Source: Flavobacterium sharifuzzamanii (GTDB lineage: Bacteria; Bacteroidota; Bacteroidia; Flavobacteriales; Flavobacteriaceae). Taken from it: 64,000 bases of DNA. A program made the position numbers and the translations under genes. This document shows, piece by piece, positions 18,005-27,967 of the stretch. The notes under the pieces are model-generated. The model made no database searches and was not told the DNA's origin. It saw only the letters and a program-made list of their open reading frames with translations. Positions within the stretch are counted from its first letter, which is position 1. Every line of letters begins with the position of its first letter. Location of the stretch: assembly GCF_003254585.1 (NCBI RefSeq), contig NZ_QJGZ01000042.1, forward strand, positions 496,001 to 560,000. The letters are read 5' to 3'.

Positions 18005-19096
18005 CTAGAAAGAGTATGTTGTTGCAATTAAGGCATAGAAACTTCCGCCTGTTGGTAATGCATCTTTATCTAAGAATATATCTTCAGACGCTGCATCGTA
18101 TCTTAGCTCAGGAATTATAGTCAATTTTCCAACTTTGTAGTTTAAAGAAACTGTATTAGCAAATACATTTGATCCTGACAAAGTTCCTAAACTTGGAGCT
18201 GCATTTTTAGCGTCAAAATATTCCATTCTATAAGCTAAAAGCAATGCTGGCTTGAAAGTGTAAGTAGCATATCCTACTAAAGAAAACCAATCTCCATCTA
18301 AATTACTGTCAAAATCATTTGTTGTTTTAGCATAAGTTGCATTTAAACCAAGTGAAAAACTATCTGAAATTGCTTTAGAAGCTGTTAAATCAAACTGCGT
18401 TTTGTTTTCATCTGAAACCGGAATTGTACTTCCTGGTATAGGGTTAGTACTTCCTGTCGTAAAATTCAAATAAGCACTTCCTGTATCACCTATATATCCT
18501 ACTTGACCAATGAACGTTTTTTGATATGAACCTGCATCCATAGCCGATTTAAAGTCTGTTGGGTTGGTTAATCCTAACATGGCTGTAAATTTACCCGAAG
18601 TATATTGCGCTTTAACCCCTGTATTGAAAAACGGCCCATAAGAAAACGCATAAGACATACTGTAGTTTTTGTTATCTACGGCATCTAACACCTCATAACC
18701 AATATGGGTTCCGAAACTACCCGCTACTACTTTAAATTCATCAGTCAAATTGTATGTAAAGAATAATTGTTTAATCATAAATTTTGCACTTGCATCTTTA
18801 TCTGGTGTTTCGTTATATGAAAATTCTGCTGCTCTCTTTCCGAAACCTAAGTCTACAAAAACTGAAGCTTTTCCAAAAGTATGACTCGCTTCAATCGACG
18901 CCATTCCTAATTCGAATGAATTCTGTGAGTTGGTGAAGCTCGTTAATCCATTCATTTGTTTTGAAAAATCATATTTATAGTACGCATCTGCAGAACCTCC
19001 CCATGTGGTTGCTGGGGGAGCTGCTGCTTCATCTTCTTGGGCAAAGGCAAAAGAACTTGTTAACATCGCGGCTAAAATGTGAAATGCTTTTTTCAT
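18005..19096 (-). CDS. Porin-like outer-membrane beta-barrel (BBP2-type)
   Basis: This 363-residue outer-membrane protein has a signal peptide ending SFAFAQ (about 20). Regular amphipathic beta-strands with Gly-aromatic turns follow, ending in a C-terminal TTYSF, as expected for a barrel. It resembles the Bacteroidota porins annotated as outer-membrane beta-barrel or putative beta-barrel porin-2, which take up small solutes. These often sit beside ammonium transporter genes, but not here. It has a very long upstream gap (19097-19641), so a long leader or remote promoter is likely. The substrate cannot be told. Confidence 0.87.
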   Translation of the reverse strand: MKKAFHILAAMLTSSFAFAQEDEAAAPPATTWGGSADAYYKYDFSKQMNGLTSFTNSQNSFELGMASIEASHTFGKASVFVDLGFGKRAAEFSYNETPDKDASAKFMIKQLFFTYNLTDEFKVVAGSFGTHIGYEVLDAVDNKNYSMSYAFSYGPFFNTGVKAQYTSGKFTAMLGLTNPTDFKSAMDAGSYQKTFIGQVGYIGDTGSAYLNFTTGSTNPIPGSTIPVSDENKTQFDLTASKAISDSFSLGLNATYAKTTNDFDSNLDGDWFSLVGYATYTFKPALLLAYRMEYFDAKNAAPSLGTLSGSNVFANTVSLNYKVGKLTIIPELRYDAASEDIFLDKDALPTGGSFYALIATTYSF

Positions 19097-19641
19097 GTTT
19101 TAATTTGGTTTTTAGTTATTAATTGATTCTGGTTAGTTAATCTTTTATATATCTATTTAATAGCATAAGTCATTTCTAAAACCTTTCATGCGCCCTTCAA
19201 ATCATCATCATTTTCATTAGCGAATTTATTAACTTTTGTATGAGTAGAATAATTCAAAACTGCTTTTTTGACGTTTTAGACGAAGAATTATGGATTACAA
19301 AAATTAAGTCACCAATAATCGTGATTTGACATTTATAGATAATTCTTTTTGAAAATTCAATAATACATTTTGTATCAATTTTTAAAATTTTACACAGGTA
19401 AAAGTAAAAAATACTACAAAAACAAAACACAAAACATCTTAAAACATGTTTTCAAAAACAATACCCCCATAAAAAACAGGGGTACATTATAAAATATCAA
19501 AAAAGCATTCAAAATTAAATCCATAAAAAACGCAAGCCAAAAATCATTCCACATCAAAACAAATTCTTACAAAACAACACCTTACAAAACACTTCTCTCT
19601 TAAGATCAGAAAGTCATTGTGACCATATATAAAAAATAAAA
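19097..19641. other. Long AT-rich intergenic region upstream of the porin gene
   Basis: I see no gene in these 545 bases. Two points stand out. One is a possible minus-strand promoter at 19510-19541 (TAATTTTG with a TTTG 20 bases upstream of it). The other is a small inverted repeat TACCCC...GGGGTA at 19462-19484. If the promoter is used, the porin mRNA would have a leader of about 400 bases. Confidence 0.5.
19510..19541 (-). promoter_or_regulatory. Candidate porin promoter (-33/-7)
   Basis: Read on the minus strand, TTTG (19541-19538), a 20-base spacer and TAATTTTG (19517-19510) match the Bacteroidota -33/-7 layout. Confidence 0.3.
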
Positions 19642-19673
19642 AAAAGCCCGTTCATTTAAATGAACGGGCTTTT
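19642..19673 (-). terminator. Terminator of the susCD mannan operon
   Basis: A perfect 32-base palindrome (arms AAAAGCCCGTTCATTT and its complement) is followed on the minus strand by a T8 tract. Confidence 0.85.
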
Positions 19674-19693
19674 ATATAAACGACTCGAATAAT

Positions 19694-20659
19694 CTATTCT
19701 TCTTTATTGTATTTTCTTAAATACTCACGGACTTTAATTCCAGAATCTTTTAAATCCTCATCTCTCCATTTTCCATCCGATTTAGCCGATTTTTTCAAAA
19801 TAGAACAAGTTTCATCTTTATCAGATACTGACCAAGTTATCCAACTTAATTTTCGAGCTTCCATCCAATCTATATATTCCTGCCAAGCTTTATAATTTAA
19901 AGATCCGTCTCCGGAAGCTTCCATTCCAGCAGATTCTGAAATAAAAACAGGCAAACCTCTCTTGATAGCCAAATCTGTTCTATCTCTCAATTCTTTACCA
20001 TGAGTTGCCGCATAAAAATGCATGGTATACATTATATTAGTATAACCTCTTATCGGGTCTTCGGCAGGAAGATCGATATCTTGATCCCAATGCGGACAAC
20101 CTACTAGAATAATATTATTAGGATCGTTTTCACGAATAACTCTAATAACTTCTTCTGCATAATTTTTCACTTCCCACCAAGTTTCATAATCTGGCTCATT
20201 AAATACTTCATATATAATATTAGGATACTTGGCATACTTTTTTGACATCTCCCCAAAAAACTGTTTGGCTTCTTTCAAATTTATATTATGGCTATGCCAA
20301 TCTATAACGACATAGATATCAGATTTTATAGCGCCATTTACAACTGCTTCCATTTTCTCTTTAGAAAATTCTGGATCCTTTATATAGGAGTAATCACCAA
20401 GTTCGATTCCCATTGCAGCACGAACGACATTACAATTAAAATCCTTTTTTAACCAGCTTACTGCTTTTTCATTATAAAATCTCGGCCACATGCTATGCCA
20501 ACCAAAACTTAATCCGCGAAGCACAACCGGATTATTATCTTTATCTACGAGTTGAGTTCCAAGAATACTTAATTGACCATGTTTTTTAACAAATTGCGCT
20601 TTTGAAACATTTACAATCAGTAAAAGCAAAATAGCAGCATAACAGAACTTTGATTTCAT
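19694..20659 (-). CDS. GH5 subfamily 2-like endo-beta-1,4-glucanase
   Basis: This 321-residue secreted glycoside hydrolase is a retaining (beta/alpha)8 barrel. A signal peptide (about 1-21) is followed by the subfamily-2 opening GQLSILGTQLVDKDNNPVVL, and the acid/base Glu155 lies in VFNEPD. The nucleophile Glu242 lies in ISESAG, where the usual TEWG context has changed to SESA. YTMHFYAATHG is also typical of Cel5A-type endoglucanases. In a beta-mannan locus it most likely attacks the glucose-mannose backbone of glucomannan. It is the last gene of the minus-strand operon, 12 bases after GH27, and ends at the palindromic terminator. Confidence 0.9.
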   Translation of the reverse strand: MKSKFCYAAILLLLIVNVSKAQFVKKHGQLSILGTQLVDKDNNPVVLRGLSFGWHSMWPRFYNEKAVSWLKKDFNCNVVRAAMGIELGDYSYIKDPEFSKEKMEAVVNGAIKSDIYVVIDWHSHNINLKEAKQFFGEMSKKYAKYPNIIYEVFNEPDYETWWEVKNYAEEVIRVIRENDPNNIILVGCPHWDQDIDLPAEDPIRGYTNIMYTMHFYAATHGKELRDRTDLAIKRGLPVFISESAGMEASGDGSLNYKAWQEYIDWMEARKLSWITWSVSDKDETCSILKKSAKSDGKWRDEDLKDSGIKVREYLRKYNKEE

Positions 20660-20671
20660 AACATATTAGTT

Positions 20672-21907
20672 TTAAGGAATTAGTTTTAGGGTAACAACAT
20701 CATGTGAAGCAATTTCTGCACTAAAAGTTTTCTTGGTATTTCCCGCTTCTTTATTTTTCCAAAGGTCTTTTATTTTGAAGATTGTTTTGCTAAAATCAGC
20801 TTCATAACCAAAATCTACGTCTTTTAAATTATTTTTACTCCAATCGAAATTGATCTTTTTTGAAGAGTCTGTTCTGTTTACAAAGCTAACTGCCCAAGCT
20901 CCATCCGAAAGTGGTTTTACCCACACTTCTACTCCATCTAAAACCACATATTTAAAACCTTGAACTCCTAATTTATCTTGATTTACAGAAAGCAATTCCT
21001 TATTCGTTAAAATAGCCAAAGTCTCTTTTGACATTTTTCGATAGTCATTTCCAGTAAATAACGGCGATGAAAGCATACACCACATTGCAAAATGAGTTTT
21101 ATCTTCGGTATTATTCATTTCATTTCCAACTTCCATCATATCAAAATCATTCCAATGATCTGGGCCTGAATATTTACGAATATCTTTTCTCATATCGGCA
21201 ATTTTCATGAATCCCCAAGATGACCAATTTTCTGGGTGTTTGAATTCGCAATCAAAACATGGATAAATATCTCCCGAAATTCTCCAAAGATTTCCAATAG
21301 GTTTCCCCCATTCCCACGGCTGATTGTCTCCCCATTCGCAAAGACTGAAAACAATTGGTCTACCAGCTATTTTTAGTGCATTGCTCATTGTTGTGTAGGC
21401 TTCTTTTGCAGTAATTCCTTCGGTATTACACCAATCATATTTTAAAAAATCTATTCCGATTTTCGCATAAAATCTAGCATCTTGATATTCATAACCTCTT
21501 GTTCCTGGATAACCTGCGCAGGTTTTGGTTCCTGCACAATTGTACAAACCAAATTTCAGACCTTTATTATGCACATAATCGATAAGAGCTTTCATTCCGC
21601 TTGGAAATTTTTCTGGATCAGGTACTAGATCACCATTTGCATCGCGCTCATGCGTCATCCAACCATCATCTAAGACAATATAATTGTATCCCGCGGCTGC
21701 CAAACCAGAAGAAACCATAATATCTGCCGTTTCCTTTACTAATTTTTCATCAATATTGGTTGCAAAAGTATTCCACGAATTCCAGCCCATTGGCGGAGTC
21801 ATTGCCAGCCCTTCGTATTTCCCACCCGTTTGTGTATGCGTATTTCCCTGACCGAAACTGAAAACTGAAAAGTACAGAGAGAACAATAAAATTATTTTTT
21901 TCATCAT
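20672..21907 (-). CDS. GH27 alpha-galactosidase
   Basis: This 411-residue secreted retaining alpha-galactosidase has a signal peptide (about 1-19, SFGQ) and the family opening MTPPMGWNSWN. The LDDGW motif follows, then the nucleophile Asp158 in LKYDWC and the acid/base Asp254 in HWNDFDM, where the usual proline is Phe. A C-terminal beta-sandwich (about 310-411) completes it. It should release alpha-1,6-galactose side groups from galactomannan. It is separated from the upstream glycan-binding gene by 88 bases containing a terminator-like hairpin, so it may be expressed less than susCD. Confidence 0.94.
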   Translation of the reverse strand: MMKKIILLFSLYFSVFSFGQGNTHTQTGGKYEGLAMTPPMGWNSWNTFATNIDEKLVKETADIMVSSGLAAAGYNYIVLDDGWMTHERDANGDLVPDPEKFPSGMKALIDYVHNKGLKFGLYNCAGTKTCAGYPGTRGYEYQDARFYAKIGIDFLKYDWCNTEGITAKEAYTTMSNALKIAGRPIVFSLCEWGDNQPWEWGKPIGNLWRISGDIYPCFDCEFKHPENWSSWGFMKIADMRKDIRKYSGPDHWNDFDMMEVGNEMNNTEDKTHFAMWCMLSSPLFTGNDYRKMSKETLAILTNKELLSVNQDKLGVQGFKYVVLDGVEVWVKPLSDGAWAVSFVNRTDSSKKINFDWSKNNLKDVDFGYEADFSKTIFKIKDLWKNKEAGNTKKTFSAEIASHDVVTLKLIP

Positions 21908-21927
21908 ATTAAATTTAAATGTATCAC

Positions 21928-21965
21928 AAAAAAATATTCCCTAATTGAGTAGATTAGGGAATATT
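21928..21965 (-). terminator. Intra-operon terminator/attenuator
   Basis: A perfect 13-base-pair stem (AATATTCCCTAAT with ATTAGGGAATATT) has a 7-base loop. In the direction of the operon it is followed by seven T. It lies between the glycan-binding lipoprotein gene and GH27. Confidence 0.7.
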
Positions 21966-21995
21966 TAAACAAAACTAAAACCAATAAAATGATCT

Positions 21996-23033
21996 TTATT
22001 TTAAAACAAATCCCATATCATCCATAAGAATTGTATTTCCTCCAAAATTTCCAGATTCTTGAAGAGTCAGCTGATCAAATGTTGTTGGATTTCCGATGTC
22101 AGAAAATGGAATTTCGATAGTCGTCCATTTGTTAGTTAACGGCTTTTTAATTTGATAAGCCCATCCACCAAAAACAAATATCACACTAGCATCTGTATTA
22201 GTAGAAACACTTTTTACTTTTACTCTAAAAGCTTTATATTTAGAAACATCTCTTGAGTTAAACTTCATATCAGCTCCATTCCATCCGCCAAAAACAAATT
22301 TAATCGCTGCTTGGCCTTGCACTACATCATCTTTAAAATTAGTATCAAAAGTATCGCTTCCGCTCCACATCCAATGTCCTGCATCACCTTGAAGAACATC
22401 ATCATATAAAGCTGACCCAACTGCTTCTTCAGATGTCGTAGTTCCTGAGATATTAGTAACACTTACATATTTATCTGCCGAACTTGCAGGCATTTTAAAT
22501 TTAATCTCTGTTAATGACGAAGAAACTATTTCTGCTTGTGCAGTTCCAACCTTAACTATAGGATCAAGGAAATAATCTCCATAAATGGTAACCACATCAC
22601 CAGCTGCAGCATTTATCGGATTATAACTTCCAAATTTTGGCGTTGGAGGCGCTATAACAAAATCGTACAAAACCGTTCCTTGTTTTGTAACCAATTTCAA
22701 TTTATTGCTTGCATCTGCATAAGGTGTTTTTTCATCAATTAAAACAAAAATTGCAGTATCGGTAACCAGCGTAGGATTAAAATAGGTATCAAAATCATTA
22801 AAGTAAATTTTTGTAACACTAGAAAGCCCTTGCCCTTGAATAATATAATAATTCTTAGGATCTCCAATTGTAACAGGAACCAAATCGCCTTCAACAGATT
22901 TTGCTATACTTGTAATGACTGGCGCTCCAGAACTTCCTGAAGAATCATCATTATCACATGATGAAAACACGCTCAGTACCATAAATGACATTGCAATGAA
23001 AGGCAAAAGGTATTTTATTTTTATATTTTTCAT
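21996..23033 (-). CDS. Surface glycan-binding lipoprotein (IPT/TIG domains, SusE/F position)
   Basis: This 345-residue lipoprotein has a lipobox FSSC at Cys26 followed by DNDD, a Bacteroidota surface-export signal. Two Ig-like IPT/TIG modules follow (about 37-120 and 123-205; GDPKNYYIIQGQGLSSVTKIYF, GDVVTIYGDYFLDP). The C-terminal 135-residue beta-sandwich is rich in Trp (GHWMWSG, FGGWNGADM, FGGWAYQ) and looks like a carbohydrate-binding module. It sits directly after susD, where SusE/F-like proteins are encoded, and probably captures mannan at the surface. No catalytic residues are visible. Confidence 0.9.
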   Translation of the reverse strand: MKNIKIKYLLPFIAMSFMVLSVFSSCDNDDSSGSSGAPVITSIAKSVEGDLVPVTIGDPKNYYIIQGQGLSSVTKIYFNDFDTYFNPTLVTDTAIFVLIDEKTPYADASNKLKLVTKQGTVLYDFVIAPPTPKFGSYNPINAAAGDVVTIYGDYFLDPIVKVGTAQAEIVSSSLTEIKFKMPASSADKYVSVTNISGTTTSEEAVGSALYDDVLQGDAGHWMWSGSDTFDTNFKDDVVQGQAAIKFVFGGWNGADMKFNSRDVSKYKAFRVKVKSVSTNTDASVIFVFGGWAYQIKKPLTNKWTTIEIPFSDIGNPTTFDQLTLQESGNFGGNTILMDDMGFVLK

Positions 23034-23052
23034 ATTAGTCTAATTTTTGGAA

Positions 23053-24651
23053 TTATTTAAAAGTATACGGAACTGGAGCCTGCAATAATTTAGGGTTTTT
23101 AGCCACTTCGTTATCTGGATAATCCATATAGAAATCATTTGTTGCGTGATCTTCACTATAAACTGGTGTATAGTGACGTTCTCCGTATCTGTCTCCTCTA
23201 TTTTGCGCCGACATAATAGCGATTGCTTTCGCTTTGTCTATACGTCCTAGATCAAACCAATAATCTCCTTCAAAACATAATTCTTTTCTTCTTTCTAAAA
23301 ATATATCATCAAAAGTAATTGAAGTTAAAGCTGCTAAACCAGCTCTCTTTCTTACCGCATTGATCGAACTTAAAGCTGATGCATCTGATGTGCTTGCTCC
23401 TCCTGCTAGAACTGCTTCAGCATGAATTAACAACAATTCGGCATAACGCATTACATAAGTATTGTTATCCATCATTGCCCATCCATCTGCCTGGCCTGTA
23501 ACATTTCCGTTAACCACACCAATGCAATATTTTTTAATTGCTCCTCCAGACGCTTGAGCAAGATCTTTACCTGACGGAACTGTAAATCCTATTCCTTGTG
23601 TCGTTTTAATATTTGGATAAGTATCACCACCAATCATTACTGTTTCATGTTTTCTTAAATCCCCAGCACCATATAAAGAAAGCATAACTTCTTGGCTTGG
23701 GCCAAAAACTCCAGCATAAGATGCATTAGAAGTTGACAATGTACCGTCTTGGAATCCGAATTGTGTGTTACAGTTATTTGCAGATCCGTAAGCTCCATCT
23801 CCCTTCCATTGAATCGCAAAAATTGACTCTTCGTTGTTATTGTTGGCATAAGTAAACAAATCACCAAAACTTTTCCCAGGAAGCTGATCTCCACCTAAAA
23901 GTTTAAACTCACCGCTATTGATCACCTCTTCTGCCATTGCTCTTGCTTTTGCATAGTCTTTTTGATACAAATACGCTTTTGCAAGCATCGCTTTTGCAGA
24001 ACCTTTAGAAACATGTCCATTATTTGCATAATTTGTTCCTCTGTTTTTTGCCACCAATAGATCAATTGCCTTTAAATAATCAGATGTGATTAATTTATAA
24101 ATATCTTCAACTGGATTTGTATTTACATAAGGATTACTTGTATAATCTAACGGGTTTTCAATAATTGGCACTGGCCCCCAAAGTCTCACCAAATCAAAAT
24201 AAGCAGTAGCTCTCATAAAATAAGCTTCTCCAATAGTATTATTCAAGACATCTTTAGAAACGCCCGACCCTACTCTTGCAGCAAGAAAGTTAATGATCAT
24301 ATTAGACTGCTGTACATTTGCCCATAAAGATGACCATCCGTTTACTAACTCTGGATCACTTCCGTTTAAAGAGAAAGTTCTTAATCCGCTTACGTCAGGA
24401 GAACCAGAATACATGTTTCCAGAACCTACTTCTAGCGCCCACCAAAATTTATTATACATTTGAAACCAAGTTCTGCTGTACATACCATTTGTCGCCGATG
24501 ATACTTGATCGTCTGTGCTGTAATACGAATCCAAACTTATTCCATCTTCAGAAGGTCTGTCGGTAAAATCATCCTGACAAGATCCGAAAGTCAAAAATGC
24601 CACTGCTACAAAAAGCAGGCTATATCTATTTAAAAAAGATTTCTTTTTCAT
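23053..24651 (-). CDS. SusD/RagB-family glycan-binding lipoprotein
   Basis: This 532-residue surface lipoprotein has a lipobox FGSC at Cys25. It has the SusD layout of N-terminal TPR-like helices (IGEAYFMRATAYFDLVRLWGPVP, a hallmark) and a C-terminal RagB/SusD region (RKELCFEGDYWFDLGR). It forms the lid over the SusC channel and delivers oligosaccharides to it. It begins 13 bases after susC. In this locus the ligand should be a beta-manno- or glucomanno-oligosaccharide. Confidence 0.96.
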   Translation of the reverse strand: MKKKSFLNRYSLLFVAVAFLTFGSCQDDFTDRPSEDGISLDSYYSTDDQVSSATNGMYSRTWFQMYNKFWWALEVGSGNMYSGSPDVSGLRTFSLNGSDPELVNGWSSLWANVQQSNMIINFLAARVGSGVSKDVLNNTIGEAYFMRATAYFDLVRLWGPVPIIENPLDYTSNPYVNTNPVEDIYKLITSDYLKAIDLLVAKNRGTNYANNGHVSKGSAKAMLAKAYLYQKDYAKARAMAEEVINSGEFKLLGGDQLPGKSFGDLFTYANNNNEESIFAIQWKGDGAYGSANNCNTQFGFQDGTLSTSNASYAGVFGPSQEVMLSLYGAGDLRKHETVMIGGDTYPNIKTTQGIGFTVPSGKDLAQASGGAIKKYCIGVVNGNVTGQADGWAMMDNNTYVMRYAELLLIHAEAVLAGGASTSDASALSSINAVRKRAGLAALTSITFDDIFLERRKELCFEGDYWFDLGRIDKAKAIAIMSAQNRGDRYGERHYTPVYSEDHATNDFYMDYPDNEVAKNPKLLQAPVPYTFK

Positions 24652-24664
24652 TTTTCTTTAATTT

Positions 24665-27600
24665 TTAAAATTCTAGGTTAAGTCCAATTAAAAATGTTCT
24701 CGCTACCGGATATCTTCCGTTGTCAATTCCTGATAAAAGCACATTCTGATTAAATGAACCAATCTCCGGATCGTAACCTGAATAATTTGTAAACGTATAC
24801 AAGTTCTGAGCAGACCCGTACAATCTTAATCTTGATATTTTATATTTTGAAATTACATCTTGCGGTAAAGAATACCCTAACGTAATATTCTGAATTCTTA
24901 AGTATGATCCATCTTCAACATAACGATCTGAAATAAGAAGGTTATTATTTGAAGAATCTGCAATTGGTCTTGGGTTATTACTTGCTGTATTTGTTGGAGA
25001 ATAATAATCCATTGCTTCCACCAATTGATTGTCATATAAAGAAGCATTTGTTGTACCAGCTCTTCTAGTCAAATTCATAACATCATTTCCGTATGAACCT
25101 TGAAGGAAAACAGAAAGATCTACGTTTTTATATTTAAAATTGTTTGTAAAACCGTAAGTAAATTTCGGATGTGGGTTTCCGATGAATGTTTTATCATTTG
25201 CATCAATTTTCCCATCTCCATTTACATCCACATATTTAACATCTCCCAAAGCTGTTTCTCCCGCTCCAGTTCCTACTGCTTGGCCAAATTGTATTGGCGC
25301 ATTGTTTAAAACTGTCTGATCCTTAAAAATTCCATCTGTTTTATATCCGTAGAACAATCCAATCGGGTTTCCAATTGTAGTATTAGTAACCACAACTGGC
25401 TGATATCCGTTAGTATTAACCTCTTGAGTTAACACGATTCCGTTAGCAATTTCATCTAAATTATTTTTGTAATGAGAAACAACCAAAGAAGCATCCCAAT
25501 TAAATTTCCCTGAAGATCTTAAATCATATCCAACCGTAATGTCATAACCTTTATTACTCATTGTTCCCAAGTTAGAGTATGGAGCAGAAACTCCTCCGTA
25601 TTGACCTCCACCACCTGTTAGATATAAAGGCAATGGCACTTGAAACAAGAAACCTTTAGATTTTTTATCATAAACATCAAAACTTGCAGAAAGCTTATTA
25701 TTCAATAATGTAAAATCAATACCTAAGTTAGTCTGATTCAAAGACTCCCAAACTAAATCTGGATTTGGATAATTTGAAGGTAAAAATCCGCTGCCTAAAC
25801 CTGAGTTTTGAGTTCCTAACATTGCAGAATAACTGTTATTTGGAATCTGCTGATTTCCAGTTTCCCCATAACCCACTCTAAATTTAATATTATCTACATA
25901 TTTACGAGTTCCTTCCATAAAAGACTCATTAGACAATTTCCATGAACCCGAAATAGCGTTAAAAACCCCTTTTTGGTTATCTGTAGTAGGATCAAACTTA
26001 GACGAAACGTCCTGTCTTATAGAAGCTGTAATGCTATATTTATCATTAAAGTCATAAATAATACGAGCAAATAAAGACGAAAGCGAAGCACTTCCTTTAT
26101 ACTGCGTTATAGTATTATTATCAACATCAGCTAAATTAATAGTATGAATTGAATTTGTTTTAAACCCTTGAGCAGATGCAATTAAACCTTCCCAATGAGA
26201 ATCATTTGCTTCCTGACCTGCCAAAAGTGTTATTTTGTGTTTACCAAAAGCTCTATCATAAGTTAGCAAGTTTTTAATATTTGTAGAATACCAATTTTGT
26301 CTTCTTACGTCTAAATCTGCCAGTAAATTTACTTGGCTTCCCCAAGCGTACGATGGCCTGAAGTCATCATTTTCAGAAAACTCTGTATTTGCTGCAATTT
26401 CAATGCGATACTTTAATCCTTTAAAGATATCTGCCTCAGCATAAACATTTCCTAAGAAATTTTTTCTAACCAATTTATTATCTCTCGTCAATGCCTCTGC
26501 TACAGGGTTATAATATGTAACGCTTTGCTCAGAAGATGGCGGACCAGCAAATGAGCCATCAATATTTCTAACCGGAATATCAGGAGATTGCAATAATGTA
26601 TTAGAAATTAATCCTGAATAACTTTGGTTTACAGTAATTCTTTCATTTGTAATACCTCCTGTTAAATTTCCACCAACTCTTAACCAAGATTTAATTTTTG
26701 AGTCTAAATTCAATCTGACAGTATATCTCTTTAATCCAGAATTGATAATAGTTCCCTCATTATCCAAGTAACTTCCAGATAAATAATAGCTTGTTCCATC
26801 TTTTGCACCAGAAAACGAAAGCTGATGACTATTAGAAATAGCCGTTCTATACACTTCATTCTGCCAATTTGTACCAGCTCCCAACAATTCTGGATGAGAA
26901 AACTCCTGACGAGTCTGAAAACCCCATAGTTTAGCCAGATTAGTTTTTAAAGTTGCGTATTCTGATAAATTTAAAACATCCAATTTATTAGTTACTGTTG
27001 CAAAAGAAGTATAGTTCTCATACGATACTTTTCCACCACCTTTTTTACCAGATTTAGTTGTAATAATAATAACACCATTTGCTCCACGAGATCCATAAAT
27101 TGCAGTTGCCGAAGCATCTTTCAAAATATCCATCGATTCAATATCATTTGGATTAATCATAGACAACGGACTCATCGCAGTATTACCGCTTCCTCCAGAA
27201 GCAGAAAATCCGTCTTTACCAGCCAAAGTCTGTCCACTTGTAGATTTACCAGTTGCATCTCCAGAAATTGGCACACCATCAATTACGTATAAAGGCTCAT
27301 TTGTTCCTGTAATAGAAGTCGTTCCACGAACCCTCACAGAAGCTGCACCACCTGGCTGGCCTGAGTTATTTGTTACCGAAACCCCAGCAGCCTTACCTTG
27401 AAGCATCTGATCAATAGAAACCTGTTTTAAGTTTTCAATATCTTTTGATCTAACAGAAGAAATGGCACCATTTACATCTTTCTTTTTCTGAGTTCCGTAT
27501 CCAATTACAACAACCTCTTTTAAGTCTTCTGAAGACGGTTTTAAAGAAATATTAATTTTAGTTTTGCCTGCAATGGCAATTTTTTGAGAATCAAAACCGA

Positions 27601-27856
27601 TAAATGACACTACCAAAGTCCCATTTGAAGGAGCATCTATACTATATTTACCGTCAAAGTCTGAAGATGCAGTATTTTTAGATCCAACAACAGAAATATT
27701 GGCTCCAGGAATTGTCATTCCTTTATCATCAGACACTACTCCTGTTATTTTAACCTGAGCAGTAATAAAATTACTAGTCAGCAGCAAGAATAAAATCAAA
27801 GGAACCGCTCTGTGGTTAGCATTCCAATGAAGAAAGTTAGTCATTAGTTTTTTCAT
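24665..27856 (-). CDS. SusC/RagA-family TonB-dependent outer-membrane transporter
   Basis: This 1063-residue TonB-dependent channel has a signal peptide (about 1-33), a carboxypeptidase-like regulatory domain (about 35-110, GVVSDDKGMTIPGANISV), a TonB-box-like stretch (EVVVIGYGTQ) and the plug domain with DPNDIESMDILKDASATAIYG-type residues. A 22-strand barrel follows, ending LIGLNLEF. It imports oligosaccharides with TonB energy and pairs with the SusD lipoprotein downstream. It is the first gene of the minus-strand operon. A promoter candidate lies at 27940-27967 and an AraC regulator gene lies upstream. Confidence 0.96.
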   Translation of the reverse strand: MKKLMTNFLHWNANHRAVPLILFLLLTSNFITAQVKITGVVSDDKGMTIPGANISVVGSKNTASSDFDGKYSIDAPSNGTLVVSFIGFDSQKIAIAGKTKINISLKPSSEDLKEVVVIGYGTQKKKDVNGAISSVRSKDIENLKQVSIDQMLQGKAAGVSVTNNSGQPGGAASVRVRGTTSITGTNEPLYVIDGVPISGDATGKSTSGQTLAGKDGFSASGGSGNTAMSPLSMINPNDIESMDILKDASATAIYGSRGANGVIIITTKSGKKGGGKVSYENYTSFATVTNKLDVLNLSEYATLKTNLAKLWGFQTRQEFSHPELLGAGTNWQNEVYRTAISNSHQLSFSGAKDGTSYYLSGSYLDNEGTIINSGLKRYTVRLNLDSKIKSWLRVGGNLTGGITNERITVNQSYSGLISNTLLQSPDIPVRNIDGSFAGPPSSEQSVTYYNPVAEALTRDNKLVRKNFLGNVYAEADIFKGLKYRIEIAANTEFSENDDFRPSYAWGSQVNLLADLDVRRQNWYSTNIKNLLTYDRAFGKHKITLLAGQEANDSHWEGLIASAQGFKTNSIHTINLADVDNNTITQYKGSASLSSLFARIIYDFNDKYSITASIRQDVSSKFDPTTDNQKGVFNAISGSWKLSNESFMEGTRKYVDNIKFRVGYGETGNQQIPNNSYSAMLGTQNSGLGSGFLPSNYPNPDLVWESLNQTNLGIDFTLLNNKLSASFDVYDKKSKGFLFQVPLPLYLTGGGGQYGGVSAPYSNLGTMSNKGYDITVGYDLRSSGKFNWDASLVVSHYKNNLDEIANGIVLTQEVNTNGYQPVVVTNTTIGNPIGLFYGYKTDGIFKDQTVLNNAPIQFGQAVGTGAGETALGDVKYVDVNGDGKIDANDKTFIGNPHPKFTYGFTNNFKYKNVDLSVFLQGSYGNDVMNLTRRAGTTNASLYDNQLVEAMDYYSPTNTASNNPRPIADSSNNNLLISDRYVEDGSYLRIQNITLGYSLPQDVISKYKISRLRLYGSAQNLYTFTNYSGYDPEIGSFNQNVLLSGIDNGRYPVARTFLIGLNLEF

Positions 27857-27939
27857 AATAATGTTTGGTTAGTTAAATTTGTTTATTGCATAATTTTAAA
27901 AGTAAATGCCAGGGTAATTTTTACTTTTAAATTATTTAA

Positions 27940-27967
27940 CAAATCTATAACAGAGAGAATTATCAAA
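27940..27967 (-). promoter_or_regulatory. Candidate susC promoter
   Basis: On the minus strand TTTG (27967-27964), a 16-base spacer and TAGATTTG (27947-27940) fit the -33/-7 pattern, giving a leader of about 75 bases. The remaining 314-base gap is AT-rich and holds the palindrome ATCATTTAATGAT at 27981-27993, a possible operator. Confidence 0.4.

Noticed and set aside
19462..19484. TACCCC...GGGGTA inverted repeat as a terminator
   Set aside because: There is no T run on either side and no gene ends nearby. It may be chance or an operator, so I did not list it on its own.
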